From positions 1-64,000 of the forward strand of contig VFZC01000002.1 in NCBI GenBank assembly GCA_016871355.1: a DNA stretch of 64,000 nucleotides. Direction: 5' to 3'. The first letter of the stretch is position 1; every line of letters starts with the position of its first letter. The notes beneath the pieces were generated by a model. The model worked only from the letters and a program-made list of their open reading frames with translations, made no database searches and was not told the origin of the DNA. Source of the DNA: Actinomycetota bacterium. GTDB lineage: Bacteria; Actinomycetota; Acidimicrobiia; Acidimicrobiales; Ilumatobacteraceae. A program made the position numbers and the translations under genes. Shown piece after piece: positions 24,461 through 31,833 of the stretch.

Positions 24461-25885
24461 TCACCCGAGAATGGTCAACGCGGCGTCGAGCCGCTTCATC
24501 ACCGCATCGTGACCCAGCAATTCGAGCGCCTCGAACAACGGCGGACCGACGGTTCGGCCAGTGACCGCCACCCGAATGGGCGCTTGCGCCTTGCCCAACT
24601 TCAGACCCAGGGTCGATCCGGCTGCCTCGACCGCACCCTTCAACGCCTCGGCGTTCCAGTCGCACGACGTCAACGCATCGCGACCCGAACGCAGCATCGC
24701 GACACCGTCTGCAGTTCCGAACGTCTTCGACCACGACGCCTCGTCGACGAGAGGAGCGTCGAGGAACATGAAGTCGACGAGTTGCGGAACCTCACTCAAC
24801 GTGACGATGCGGGTCTGAACGAGCGGGGCCAACGCGCGGAAGATCTCGGGGCGATATTGCGCAGCCGTCCACGGCACGTCGGGGCCGGTGAGCCACGGAT
24901 CGCACATCGCGATGAAGTCGTCGAGCGACATCACGCGGATGTACTCGCCGTTGAACGCGGCCAACTTCTTGAGATCGAAGAACGCCGGCGAATGGTTGAC
25001 GTCTTCCAACCGGAACTTGTCCTGAATGGTCGACCAGGGCACGATCTCGGTCTCGCCTTGCGGCGCCCAGCCGAGGGTCATGAGGTAGTTGATCATCGCC
25101 GACGCCAGGTAACCCTCGGCGCGGTATTGCTCGAGCGCCACCTTGTCGCGACGCTTCGACAACTTCTTGCGCTGCTCGTTCACCAGCACCGGAACGTGGG
25201 CCCACACCGGCGGCTCGTGGCCGAGCGCCTCCCACAGCAACTGCTGCTTGGGGGTGTTGGGCAGATGCTCTTCGGCGCGCACCACGTGCGACACCCGCAT
25301 CGACACGTCGTCGATCACGTTGGCGAGCAAGAACATGGGCGAACCGTTGCCACGCAGAAGAACGAAATCTTCGATGGTGTCGTTCTGGAACTCGACCCGA
25401 CCGCGTACCAGATCGTTCACGACCGTGACGCCCTCGGGCACACGGAAACGGAGAACGCGACCCGGACCGGGGCCCAACCCACGATCGCGCGAATACCCGT
25501 CGTAACCCGGCTTGCCCGACTGCTTGGCCCGCTCCTGGATCTGATCGGGCGTGAGATCGCAGTAGTACGCCTGACCGGCCGCGTGCAGACGCTCGGCCGC
25601 GGCCACGTGCTCGCTCGCGTACTGGCTCTGGAAGTACGGGCCCTCGAAGGCGGGGTCGTTGCGACTGATACCGATCCACTCGAGCGCGTCGATGATGCCC
25701 TGGGTCCACTCGGGCTGATTGCGGGCCTCATCGGTGTCTTCGATACGCAGGACGAACGTGCCACCGGTTCGCTTGGCCAACGCCCAGTTGTAGAGCGCGG
25801 TGCGCGCACCACCGACATGGAAGAAACCGGTGGGTGACGGCGCGAAACGGAAGCGAGGCGCGCCTAACACTGCGCAGCACACCAT
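24461..25885 (-). CDS. gltX: Glutamyl-tRNA synthetase
   Basis: Charges tRNA-Glu with glutamate in the cytoplasm. The class I motifs are [13 protein letters not shown] (HIGH variant) near residue 15 and KKLSKRRD (KMSKS) near 240. At about 474 aa it is full length. I used the ATG at 25885; nearby GTG codons (25882, 25870) are equally possible, and no ribosome site decides. Actinobacteria usually lack GlnRS and use a non-discriminating GluRS plus GatCAB, so it may also mischarge the nearby tRNA-Gln; that is family knowledge, not seen here. Confidence 0.95.
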   Translation of the reverse strand: MVCCAVLGAPRFRFAPSPTGFFHVGGARTALYNWALAKRTGGTFVLRIEDTDEARNQPEWTQGIIDALEWIGISRNDPAFEGPYFQSQYASEHVAAAERLHAAGQAYYCDLTPDQIQERAKQSGKPGYDGYSRDRGLGPGPGRVLRFRVPEGVTVVNDLVRGRVEFQNDTIEDFVLLRGNGSPMFLLANVIDDVSMRVSHVVRAEEHLPNTPKQQLLWEALGHEPPVWAHVPVLVNEQRKKLSKRRDKVALEQYRAEGYLASAMINYLMTLGWAPQGETEIVPWSTIQDKFRLEDVNHSPAFFDLKKLAAFNGEYIRVMSLDDFIAMCDPWLTGPDVPWTAAQYRPEIFRALAPLVQTRIVTLSEVPQLVDFMFLDAPLVDEASWSKTFGTADGVAMLRSGRDALTSCDWNAEALKGAVEAAGSTLGLKLGKAQAPIRVAVTGRTVGPPLFEALELLGHDAVMKRLDAALTILG

Positions 25886-25942
25886 ACGAAAGAAACGAGC
25901 GACGTCATGCGCGTCACACGCTACCGGTGACGCCATTGGCAG

Positions 25943-25948
25943 TAGCGT
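25943..25948 (+). promoter_or_regulatory. Leaderless -10 box TAGCGT
   Basis: TAGCGT ends 7 nt before the ATG of the VIT1-like gene; no ribosome site is present. Confidence 0.45.
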
Positions 25949-25955
25949 CGACCTC

Positions 25956-26681
25956 ATGGGTCGACACTCGTTCACCACCGGCGCCGAACAGCATCCGGGT
26001 CACCGCAGTGTGGCCGGTGGGCTCGCACGTGCCGCCGTCTTCGGCATCAGCGACGGCCTCGTGTCCAACGTGTCGTTGGTAATCGGATTCGCCGGAAGTG
26101 GTGTCGACTCCACCTTGGTGCGTCTGGCCGGACTCGCCGGTGCCATCGCCGGCGGCGCGAGCATGGCCGCGGGCGAATGGATCTCCGTGTCGGCTCAGAA
26201 CGAACTCATCACGCGTGAACTCGACATCGAACGCCGCGAGTTGCACAGCAACACAGCCGCCGAGACACACGAGTTGGCCAAGATCTACGAAAGTCATGGC
26301 ATCGAACCGCAGCGAGCCGCCGCGGCTGCGGCCGACGTGATGAACGACCCCGAAGCGGCCCTCGCGGTGCACGCACGCGAAGAGCTCGGTGTCGACCCGG
26401 GTGTGCTTCCTTCGGCCTGGCTGGCGGCCGCTCTGTCGCTCGTGTGCTTCCTCTTCGGCTCGATCCTACCCGTCATTCCGTGGTTCATCGGCGAAGGAAC
26501 CGGTGCGCGCTACGCGTCGATCATCATCGGTGTGTTCGCGGCCGCGATCGTCGGTGCCGTGATCGGCAAGTTCGCCGAGAGACGCATCGCCTGGAGTTCG
26601 CTCCGGCAGGTCTTGATCCTGCTGGTGGCCTGCGGTGTCACGTACCTCATCGGTCAACTTCTCGACGTCTCGGTCTCCTGA
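25956..26681 (+). CDS. VIT1/CCC1-family transporter
   Basis: A 241-aa membrane protein with an N-terminal pair of helices ([18 protein letters not shown] and the following [20 protein letters not shown]), a charged cytoplasmic helical domain (about 90-150, [20 protein letters not shown]) and three C-terminal helices. The family moves Fe(II) or Mn(II), with the cytoplasmic domain carrying acidic metal-binding residues. Divergent from gltX and probably leaderless. The metal cannot be decided. Confidence 0.88.
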   Translation: MGRHSFTTGAEQHPGHRSVAGGLARAAVFGISDGLVSNVSLVIGFAGSGVDSTLVRLAGLAGAIAGGASMAAGEWISVSAQNELITRELDIERRELHSNTAAETHELAKIYESHGIEPQRAAAAAADVMNDPEAALAVHAREELGVDPGVLPSAWLAAALSLVCFLFGSILPVIPWFIGEGTGARYASIIIGVFAAAIVGAVIGKFAERRIAWSSLRQVLILLVACGVTYLIGQLLDVSVS

Positions 26682-26695
26682 GCCACACTGTCGCC

Positions 26696-27067
26696 GTGAC
26701 CCAGCGCAACGTCCTCGGCGGCGAACTCCTTCCGTGTTCGTTCGATCCGCTCACCGGTTACTACCGCACGGGCTGCTGCGAATCGCGCGGTGACGACCCG
26801 GGAATGCACGTGGTGTGCGCGATCATGACCGACGAGTTCTTGTCGTTCAGCAAGAGCCGCGGCAACGACCTCAGCACACCGATGCCGCAGTACGGATTCG
26901 CCGGCCTCACCAACGGCGATCAGTGGTGCCTGTGCGCATCACGTTGGCAAGAGGCGTACGAGGCCGGTCGCGCACCGCGCGTGGTTCTCGCCGCTACTCA
27001 CGTGTCGGCTCTCGAGTTCTGCGATCTGGCCGCGCTCACCGAGCACGCCGTCGACGCACCGGCCTGA
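26696..27067 (+). CDS. DUF2237 family protein
   Basis: A 123-aa cytoplasmic protein with the full DUF2237 pattern: NVLGGELLPCSFDPLTGYYR, TGCCESRGDDPGMHVVCA, MTDEFLSFSKSRGNDLSTP, and GDQWCLCASRW. The conserved cysteines (about 15, 27, 28, 43, 77 and 79) hint at metal or redox chemistry, but no function is established for the family. GTG start 15 bp after the VIT1-like stop, so the two may share a transcript. Confidence 0.9.
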   Translation: MTQRNVLGGELLPCSFDPLTGYYRTGCCESRGDDPGMHVVCAIMTDEFLSFSKSRGNDLSTPMPQYGFAGLTNGDQWCLCASRWQEAYEAGRAPRVVLAATHVSALEFCDLAALTEHAVDAPA

Positions 27068-27070
27068 TCG

Positions 27071-28843
27071 TCAGATCGACGACATCAACAACTGCGCGTC
27101 ACCGGTGACGGCGCCCACGAGTCCGTCGGACGCTGGCATCAGTTGTTCGCAGAAGAAGCGGGCCGATGCGACGCGTTCGGCCACCACCGCGTCGCCCACC
27201 TCGGCGGCATGCTCACGCGCGATCAATGCCGATTCGGCGAGCAGGAAGCCGGCCGTGACGGTGCTCAGCATGCGCAGATAGGGAGTCGCGCCCGACAGCA
27301 TCGACAGCGGATCGGTCGCGTGAGCCAAGAGCCATTCGGTCGCCCGCTGCGTGGCCTGCAAACTCGTCTCGAGAGCCTTGGCCGATTCCACCAGATCGGG
27401 ATGCTTCCTCAGTCGTGTGGCCGTTTCGGCGATGGCGTCGAGATGACGCTTCACGACTTCACCACCACGCAAGCCGAGTTTGCGACCCACCAAGTCGATG
27501 GCCTGGATGCCGTTGGTGCCCTCGTAGATGGTGGCGATGCGCGCATCGCGATAATGCTGCGCCACTCCCGTCTCTTCGACGAAGCCCATACCGCCGTGAA
27601 TCTGCACGGCGATACCCGTCATCTCCACTCCCATGTCGGTGCCCCAACCCTTCGACAGCGGGGTGAGGAGCGCGGCCAGATCGGCGGCCCACTCGCGCTC
27701 GGTCGCGTCGGGATGGTGGTTCGCCACGTCGATGCACGCGGCGTTCCAGTACGTCAGTCGACGCAATGCTTCGTTGGTGACCTTCATGGTGAGCAACATG
27801 CGCTTCACATCGGGATGATCGATGATGGGCGAACTCTCACCGGCCGGTGCACCCGGGGCACGGCCCTGACGACGCTCACGCGCGTACCGCAGAGCCTGCT
27901 GGTACGCCCGCTCGCCGAGCGACAGGCCCTGCAGACCCACCGACAACCGAGCCTGATTCATCATCGTGAACATGTACTGCATGCCGCGGTTCTCTTCGCC
28001 GATCAAATAGCCGACCGCGCCGCCCTGATCGCCAAACGACAACACACAGGTGGGGCTGGCATGAATCCCCAACTTGTGCTCGACCGACACGCACGTGACG
28101 TCGTTGCGCCGACCAAGCGAGCCATCGGCATCGATGAGGAACTTCGGGACGATGAAACACGAGATGCCCTTGGTGCCTGGCGGAGCATCGGGGGTACGCG
28201 CCAACACGAGATGGACGATGTTGTCGGCCATGTCGTGTTCACCGAAGGAGATGTAGATCTTGGTTCCGGTGATGAGATACGACCCATCTGCCTGACGAAG
28301 CGCTCGCGTGCGAACCGCGCCCACATCGCTACCGGCATCGGGTTCGGTGAGATTCATGGTGCCCGACCACTCACCCGTGATCATCTTGGGCAAGTAGGTC
28401 ATCTTCTGTTCTTCGCTGCCGTGGTGCATGATCGCGTCGATCGCACCTTGTGTGAGCAACGGACACATGGAGAACGCCATGTTCGCCGAGGTGAGGATTT
28501 CTTGCAGGGCCACGCCGACCATCCATGGGAATCCGCCACCGCCGTAGCCCATGTCGAACGGCACCGCTCCCCAACCGGCGTCGACGTACGCCTGATACGC
28601 CTCGATGAAACCGGGCGCGGTGGTGATGGAACCGTCGGCGTTGCGCTTCACACCGTGCACGTCACCCACGCGATTGAGTGGCGCGACCTTCTCTTCCATG
28701 AACCGGGCCGCTTCGCCCAAGAGGTCGCGCACGACCGACGAATCGACCTCGATGTAGCCCGGCAACGACAGAATCTGATCGAGTCCGCAGACGCGATTGA
28801 GAACGAAGTCGATGTCGTGGAGAGGTGCGCGGTAGTCGGTCAC
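27071..28843 (-). CDS. Acyl-CoA dehydrogenase, DmdC-type (3-methylmercaptopropionyl-CoA dehydrogenase-like)
   Basis: A 590-aa FAD enzyme of the long acyl-CoA dehydrogenase branch that includes DmdC and FadE5-like proteins. Recognisable blocks are MNLTEPDAGSDVGAVRT (substrate/FAD), IKIYISFGEHDMA-like TGTKIYISFGEHDM, MGFVEETGVAQHYRDARI and YEGTNGIQAIDLVGRKL. The C-terminal extension of about 150 residues is usual in this branch. It could act on DMSP-derived thioesters or on fatty acyl-CoA; no other dmd genes are nearby, so fatty acid oxidation is at least as likely. GTG start, leaderless. Confidence 0.9.
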   Translation of the reverse strand: MTDYRAPLHDIDFVLNRVCGLDQILSLPGYIEVDSSVVRDLLGEAARFMEEKVAPLNRVGDVHGVKRNADGSITTAPGFIEAYQAYVDAGWGAVPFDMGYGGGGFPWMVGVALQEILTSANMAFSMCPLLTQGAIDAIMHHGSEEQKMTYLPKMITGEWSGTMNLTEPDAGSDVGAVRTRALRQADGSYLITGTKIYISFGEHDMADNIVHLVLARTPDAPPGTKGISCFIVPKFLIDADGSLGRRNDVTCVSVEHKLGIHASPTCVLSFGDQGGAVGYLIGEENRGMQYMFTMMNQARLSVGLQGLSLGERAYQQALRYARERRQGRAPGAPAGESSPIIDHPDVKRMLLTMKVTNEALRRLTYWNAACIDVANHHPDATEREWAADLAALLTPLSKGWGTDMGVEMTGIAVQIHGGMGFVEETGVAQHYRDARIATIYEGTNGIQAIDLVGRKLGLRGGEVVKRHLDAIAETATRLRKHPDLVESAKALETSLQATQRATEWLLAHATDPLSMLSGATPYLRMLSTVTAGFLLAESALIAREHAAEVGDAVVAERVASARFFCEQLMPASDGLVGAVTGDAQLLMSSI

Positions 28844-28849
28844 ACGCCC

Positions 28850-28855
28850 AGGCTA
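28850..28855 (-). promoter_or_regulatory. Leaderless -10 box TAGCCT
   Basis: On the minus strand TAGCCT is followed by 6 nt and then the GTG start of the DmdC-type gene (28843). Confidence 0.45.
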
Positions 28856-28883
28856 AACGCTGGTGCGCCGACGGGACAGTTGG

Positions 28884-29402
28884 TCAGGCGCCGGTGAGCA
28901 GACGCCACGAACCGGGATACGCCGCGGCGACCTGAGCCGGCGTGGATCGCAACGTGGATTCGGGAACGAGGTCGGCGATGAGGCGACCCTCTTTGTAGTG
29001 ATGCACGTGACCCACCCCCTCGAACAATTCGACGCGACGCGCCACGAGATCGGCCGGCGGATTGGCGTTGAGAAAACCCCACATCGTGAAGGCGATCGTG
29101 AGATCGTGAACGACCGGTGCACGACCGAAGAGTGACGCTCGACGCAGCGCGATGTTCAGACAGCCGCGCACTGCGTCATCGGCCGACAACTCACCCGTGT
29201 GCAGCCGCGAGCGAAAGCGGTTGGCGAGAGTGAGTCCGTAGCCCTGATCGGGCCCCTGGTAACCCAGGCGCTCCCCCGATGGCTGACCGGCCTCGAGATC
29301 GCCGGGACGATCGGGTGTCCACGGAGTCGGAACGAAGTCGGGCGATGCGTACGAACGAACGTCGTCGAGCACCGGAGTGGGCGCGTGCTTGGGGGCAGCC
29401 AT
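28884..29402 (-). CDS. Conserved actinobacterial hypothetical protein
   Basis: A 172-aa soluble protein. The N-terminus MAAPKHAPTPVLDDVRSYAS, the middle RPGDLEAGQPSGERLGYQGP and the later RRASLFGRAPVVHDLTIAF look like a family I recall from many actinobacteria but which has no known function. No transmembrane segment or catalytic motif is evident. The ATG at 29402 is preceded by a TACGCT -10 box and no ribosome site. It lies between cimA and the DmdC-type gene on the same strand, with short gaps. Confidence 0.75.
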   Translation of the reverse strand: MAAPKHAPTPVLDDVRSYASPDFVPTPWTPDRPGDLEAGQPSGERLGYQGPDQGYGLTLANRFRSRLHTGELSADDAVRGCLNIALRRASLFGRAPVVHDLTIAFTMWGFLNANPPADLVARRVELFEGVGHVHHYKEGRLIADLVPESTLRSTPAQVAAAYPGSWRLLTGA

Positions 29403-29408
29403 GTCTGG

Positions 29409-29414
29409 AGCGTA
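29409..29414 (-). promoter_or_regulatory. Leaderless -10 box TACGCT
   Basis: Minus-strand TACGCT ends 6 nt before the ATG at 29402. Confidence 0.45.
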
Positions 29415-29428
29415 GTTGTACCGACGCG

Positions 29429-31012
29429 TCAGTTTGAAGCGTGCAGGAGTCCGTACACCAGCGATTCCTCGAGGGCACGCCACGAGGCTTCGATGATGTT
29501 GGGGCTCACACCGATGGTGGTCCAGGTGCGCTCACCATCGCTCGCGTCGATGAGCACGCGGGTGACCGCACCCGTTGCGGTCGCACCGTCGAGGATGCGC
29601 ACCTTGTAGTCGGTGAGGTGCACGCGCGCGATCTGCGGGTAGGCCTGCATCACCGCGGCGCGGAGGGCCTTGTCGATCGCGTTCACCGGACCGTTTCCTT
29701 CGGCGGTGAACACGTGGCGGGTGGCCGAACCCTCCGGGCCGACCCACACCTTGACCGTTGCTTCGGTGCTGAAGGCACCAGTCTCCGTTTCGTCGGTGAT
29801 CACGCGCATGCTCTCCACACGGAAGTACGACTGCTCCCAACCGGTCGCGCGGCGCATGAGCAATTCGAGCGAGGCGTCGGCCGCTTCGAAGTGGTAGCCC
29901 TCGTGCTCGAGACGCTTGAGGTCGTCGATCACCTGGTTGACCGCCGGACCATCCATGGGCAAGCCGAGTTCGTCGGCCTTCATGGTGATGGTCGCGCGTC
30001 CGGCCATCTCGCTCACGACGAAGCGAGTTCCGTTGCCCACCAGATCGGGGTCGACGTGTTCGTACGCATCCTTGGCCCGAGCGATCGCACTCACGTGCAA
30101 GCCGGCCTTGTGCGCGAACGCCGAAGCACCCACGTACGGCGCCTGCGGGTTGAGAGGACGATTCAGGACCTCGGCCACGTGATTGCTCACGGCGGTGAGG
30201 CGCTCGATGCGACCGGCCGGCAAACACTCGTAACCCATCTTCAACTGCAGGTTGGGAATGACGGTGGTGAGATTGGTGTTGCCGGTGCGCTCACCCAGAC
30301 CGTTGAGCGTGCCCTGCACGTGGCGAGCGCCGCTCAACACAGCCGCCACCGAGTTGGCCACGGCGCAACCGGTGTCGTCGTGGCAATGGATGCCGATCAC
30401 CGCGTCGTTTCCGATGTGGCGCTTCACGTCGGCCACGATGTTCTGAACTTCGTGCGGCAGGCTGCCGCCGTTCGTGTCGCACAGAACCACGTGCGACGCA
30501 CCCTTGACGATGGCCGCTTCGAGCGCCCGCAACGCGAACTCGGGATTGCGCTTGTAGCCGTCGAAGAAGTGCTCCATGTCGACCAGAACACGACGGCCGT
30601 TGCCCACCAGGTACTCGACCGAGTCGGCGATCATCGCCTCACCCTCGTCGAGCGTGGTCTGCAGCGCTTCGAGTACGTGGTAATCCCAACTCTTGGCGAC
30701 GATGCACACCGCGCTGGTGTTGGCGTCGAGCAGATTGCGCAACGTGGCGTCGTCGTCGACCTTGCCGCGCGGACGACGCGTGGAACCGAACGCCACCAAC
30801 GTGCTCGTGGACAAACGAAGATCACGCGCGGCGCGCGCGAAGAACTCGATGTCCTTAGGGTTGGCTCCGGGCCAACCACCTTCGATGAAGTGCACACCGA
30901 GATGGTCGAGTTGTTCGGCGATGCGGAGCTTGTCTTCCACCGTGGCCGACACGCCTTCCACTTGCAGGCCGTCGCGCAACGTCGTGTCGAAGACTTCGAT
31001 CATGTCGCTCAT
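29429..31012 (-). CDS. cimA: (R)-citramalate synthase
   Basis: Condenses pyruvate and acetyl-CoA to citramalate, the threonine-independent entry to isoleucine. The 527-aa protein has the HMGL-like TIM barrel (FDTTLRDGLQ at 6-15, DTNGG, HCHDDTGCAVANS) and the C-terminal LeuA dimer regulatory domain (about 395-515). The alternative, 2-isopropylmalate synthase, is made by leuA at 48443, and the Ile-rich leader upstream argues for isoleucine control. The ATG at 31012 follows an AAAAGGAA site. Leader peptide and terminator sit 65-173 bp upstream. Confidence 0.93.
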   Translation of the reverse strand: MSDMIEVFDTTLRDGLQVEGVSATVEDKLRIAEQLDHLGVHFIEGGWPGANPKDIEFFARAARDLRLSTSTLVAFGSTRRPRGKVDDDATLRNLLDANTSAVCIVAKSWDYHVLEALQTTLDEGEAMIADSVEYLVGNGRRVLVDMEHFFDGYKRNPEFALRALEAAIVKGASHVVLCDTNGGSLPHEVQNIVADVKRHIGNDAVIGIHCHDDTGCAVANSVAAVLSGARHVQGTLNGLGERTGNTNLTTVIPNLQLKMGYECLPAGRIERLTAVSNHVAEVLNRPLNPQAPYVGASAFAHKAGLHVSAIARAKDAYEHVDPDLVGNGTRFVVSEMAGRATITMKADELGLPMDGPAVNQVIDDLKRLEHEGYHFEAADASLELLMRRATGWEQSYFRVESMRVITDETETGAFSTEATVKVWVGPEGSATRHVFTAEGNGPVNAIDKALRAAVMQAYPQIARVHLTDYKVRILDGATATGAVTRVLIDASDGERTWTTIGVSPNIIEASWRALEESLVYGLLHASN

Positions 31013-31076
31013 GTCGATGATTCCTTTTCGTTTCTCTTCGTCGTGGTTATCGGTTGGTCGCGGTCGTTTCGTGAGC

Positions 31077-31108
31077 GATAAAACGAAAACGCCGCCCACT
31101 GGGCGGCG
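31077..31108 (-). terminator. Attenuator terminator before cimA
   Basis: On the minus strand CGCCGCCCA and TGGGCGGCG pair around one base, followed by TTTTCGTTTT. It lies between the Ile leader peptide and cimA, the position of an attenuation terminator. Confidence 0.85.
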
Positions 31109-31111
31109 TGT

Positions 31112-31135
31112 GCGCACGAGGACGACCCCGTGCGC
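31112..31135 (-). promoter_or_regulatory. Pause/antiterminator-region hairpin of the cimA leader
   Basis: GCGCACG and CGTGCGC pair over 7 bp between the leader stop codon and the terminator. It could be the pause hairpin; the competing antiterminator pairing was not resolved by eye. Confidence 0.55.
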
Positions 31136-31185
31136 TAGCGAATAATGATGATCGCAACGGCGGCGGAGGCAGACAGAGCGTTCAT
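31135..31185 (-). CDS. Isoleucine-rich leader peptide of cimA
   Basis: A 16-codon reading frame, MNALSASAAVAIIIIR, starts at an ATG with a GGAAGG site 3-8 nt upstream and ends in TAG. Four consecutive Ile codons (ATC ATC ATT ATT) fall just before the stop, and a hairpin then a terminator follow. When charged tRNA-Ile is scarce, a ribosome should stall on this run and favour read-through into cimA. Classic attenuation is known for ilv operons of actinobacteria; here the target is the citramalate route. Val and Leu codons are also present once each. Confidence 0.88.
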   Translation of the reverse strand: MNALSASAAVAIIIIR

Positions 31186-31241
31186 CGCCTTCCAGTCAAC
31201 CGTTCCGCCGGCCGAAGCGTCAACGCGGACCCGCGAATGTC

Positions 31242-31371
31242 TGTGGACGACCTGTGGGCAACGGTGTGCATCACCGGTGAACAAATCCCCGATTTCTGTG
31301 GATTGACGGAAAAGTTAGGGGATAACCCTGTGAGTAGAAAAATATCCCTTGACCAGGACTGATGTGGATGG
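31242..31371. other. Cluster of four DnaA-box-like TGTGG motifs
   Basis: TGTGGACGA (31242-31250), TGTGGGCAA (31253-31261), TGTGGATTG (31297-31305) and TGTGGATGG (31363-31371) lie in one orientation and differ by one or two bases from TGTGGACAA/TGTGGATAA. A modestly AT-rich stretch lies between the last two. No dnaA or dnaN gene is near, so this is not a normal oriC setting; it could be a DnaA-binding cluster or chance. Confidence 0.25.
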
Positions 31372-31377
31372 CACAGT
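31349..31377 (+). promoter_or_regulatory. Candidate promoter of the structured RNA
   Basis: TTGACC (31349-31354), a 17-bp spacer and CACAGT (31372-31377) would start transcription near 31384, just where the series of stem-loops begins. The -10 match is weak. Confidence 0.4.
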
Positions 31378-31383
31378 CTTCTC

Positions 31384-31816
31384 ACCGGGACGAAAACGGT
31401 GACGAGATCCAACGTAGGGCTCCGGCCCTCTAGTGGGTCCCGACCACACGAGCGGCTCGGGAGAGGTCATCGACGTCCTGTGGGTGACGGGGGCAACCCC
31501 GGCACACACATTTGGATCTCCGATCGGCCGCTTCGCGAGGGAGACCTCCCGAAGGGGCAAGGGGAGGTTCGCACGGGCGACCCGTGGGCAACCATGAGGG
31601 CGCCGGTGGGTTCGGGGTCTCGGAGGGCAACTTCCGGGGCACACGGATCGGACCCTGAAATGGCACTCGCCCGCCGGGGGCAACTCCGACGGGCGAGTCA
31701 AGTGAGCGAACGAAGGGTAACAACCCTCGATCGATCGCCGGTGGATGACCTCGATCTCGAGAGCCCCGATGGAGCGCCGGGTAACCGGCAGCACCACTCG
31801 GGGCTCTCGTCTTGTA
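31384..31816 (+). ncRNA. Unclassified structured RNA candidate, about 430 nt
   Basis: This gene-free stretch folds on the plus strand into consecutive hairpins: AGGGC-TCCG-GCCCT (31416-31429), CGGGG-GCAA-CCCCG (31488-31501), ACCTCCC/GGGAGGT (31544-31568), CACGGG-CGA-CCCGTG (31572-31586), CGGAGG-GCAA-CTTCCG (31621-31636), a 9-bp stem ACTCGCCCG/CGGGCGAGT (31665-31698) enclosing another GCAA hairpin, and a final 12-bp stem (31758-31769/31798-31809) enclosing GCCGG-GTAA-CCGGC and followed by TCTTGTAT. Four GNRA and one UNCG-like loop read correctly only on this strand. I find no RNase P, tmRNA or SRP signature. The next gene has its own -10 box, so this looks like a separate transcript. Confidence 0.65.
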
Positions 31817-31820
31817 TCGG

Positions 31821-31826
31821 TAGCGT
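31821..31826 (+). promoter_or_regulatory. Leaderless -10 box TAGCGT
   Basis: TAGCGT ends 7 nt before the ATG of the agmatinase-family gene and 11 bp after the terminator-like stem of the structured RNA, suggesting the gene is transcribed independently. Confidence 0.45.
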
Positions 31827-31833
31827 GACGCGC

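Noticed and set aside
24401-25837. Long plus-strand open frame opposite gltX
   Set aside because: Antisense to a well-supported synthetase; high-GC codon bias creates such open frames. Same reasoning for the long frames opposite cimA (29441-31081) and the acyl-CoA dehydrogenase (27143-28897).
31242-31371. Chromosome origin (oriC)
   Set aside because: The boxes are imperfect and dnaA, dnaN, rpmH or parAB are absent; kept as a low-interest finding only.
31415-31465. Resemblance to a guanidine-I (ykkC) riboswitch: TAGGGCTCCG and ACACGAGCGGCTCGGGAGA
   Set aside because: The order and spacing of the core elements do not match, the helper segments are missing, and the structure continues for another 350 nt; kept only as a point to test with covariance models.
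31399-31833. In-frame extension of the agmatinase-family protein through the upstream gap
   Set aside because: The translated extension is low in coding character, and the DNA is occupied by hairpins with GNRA loops; a -10 box lies directly before the ATG at 31834.
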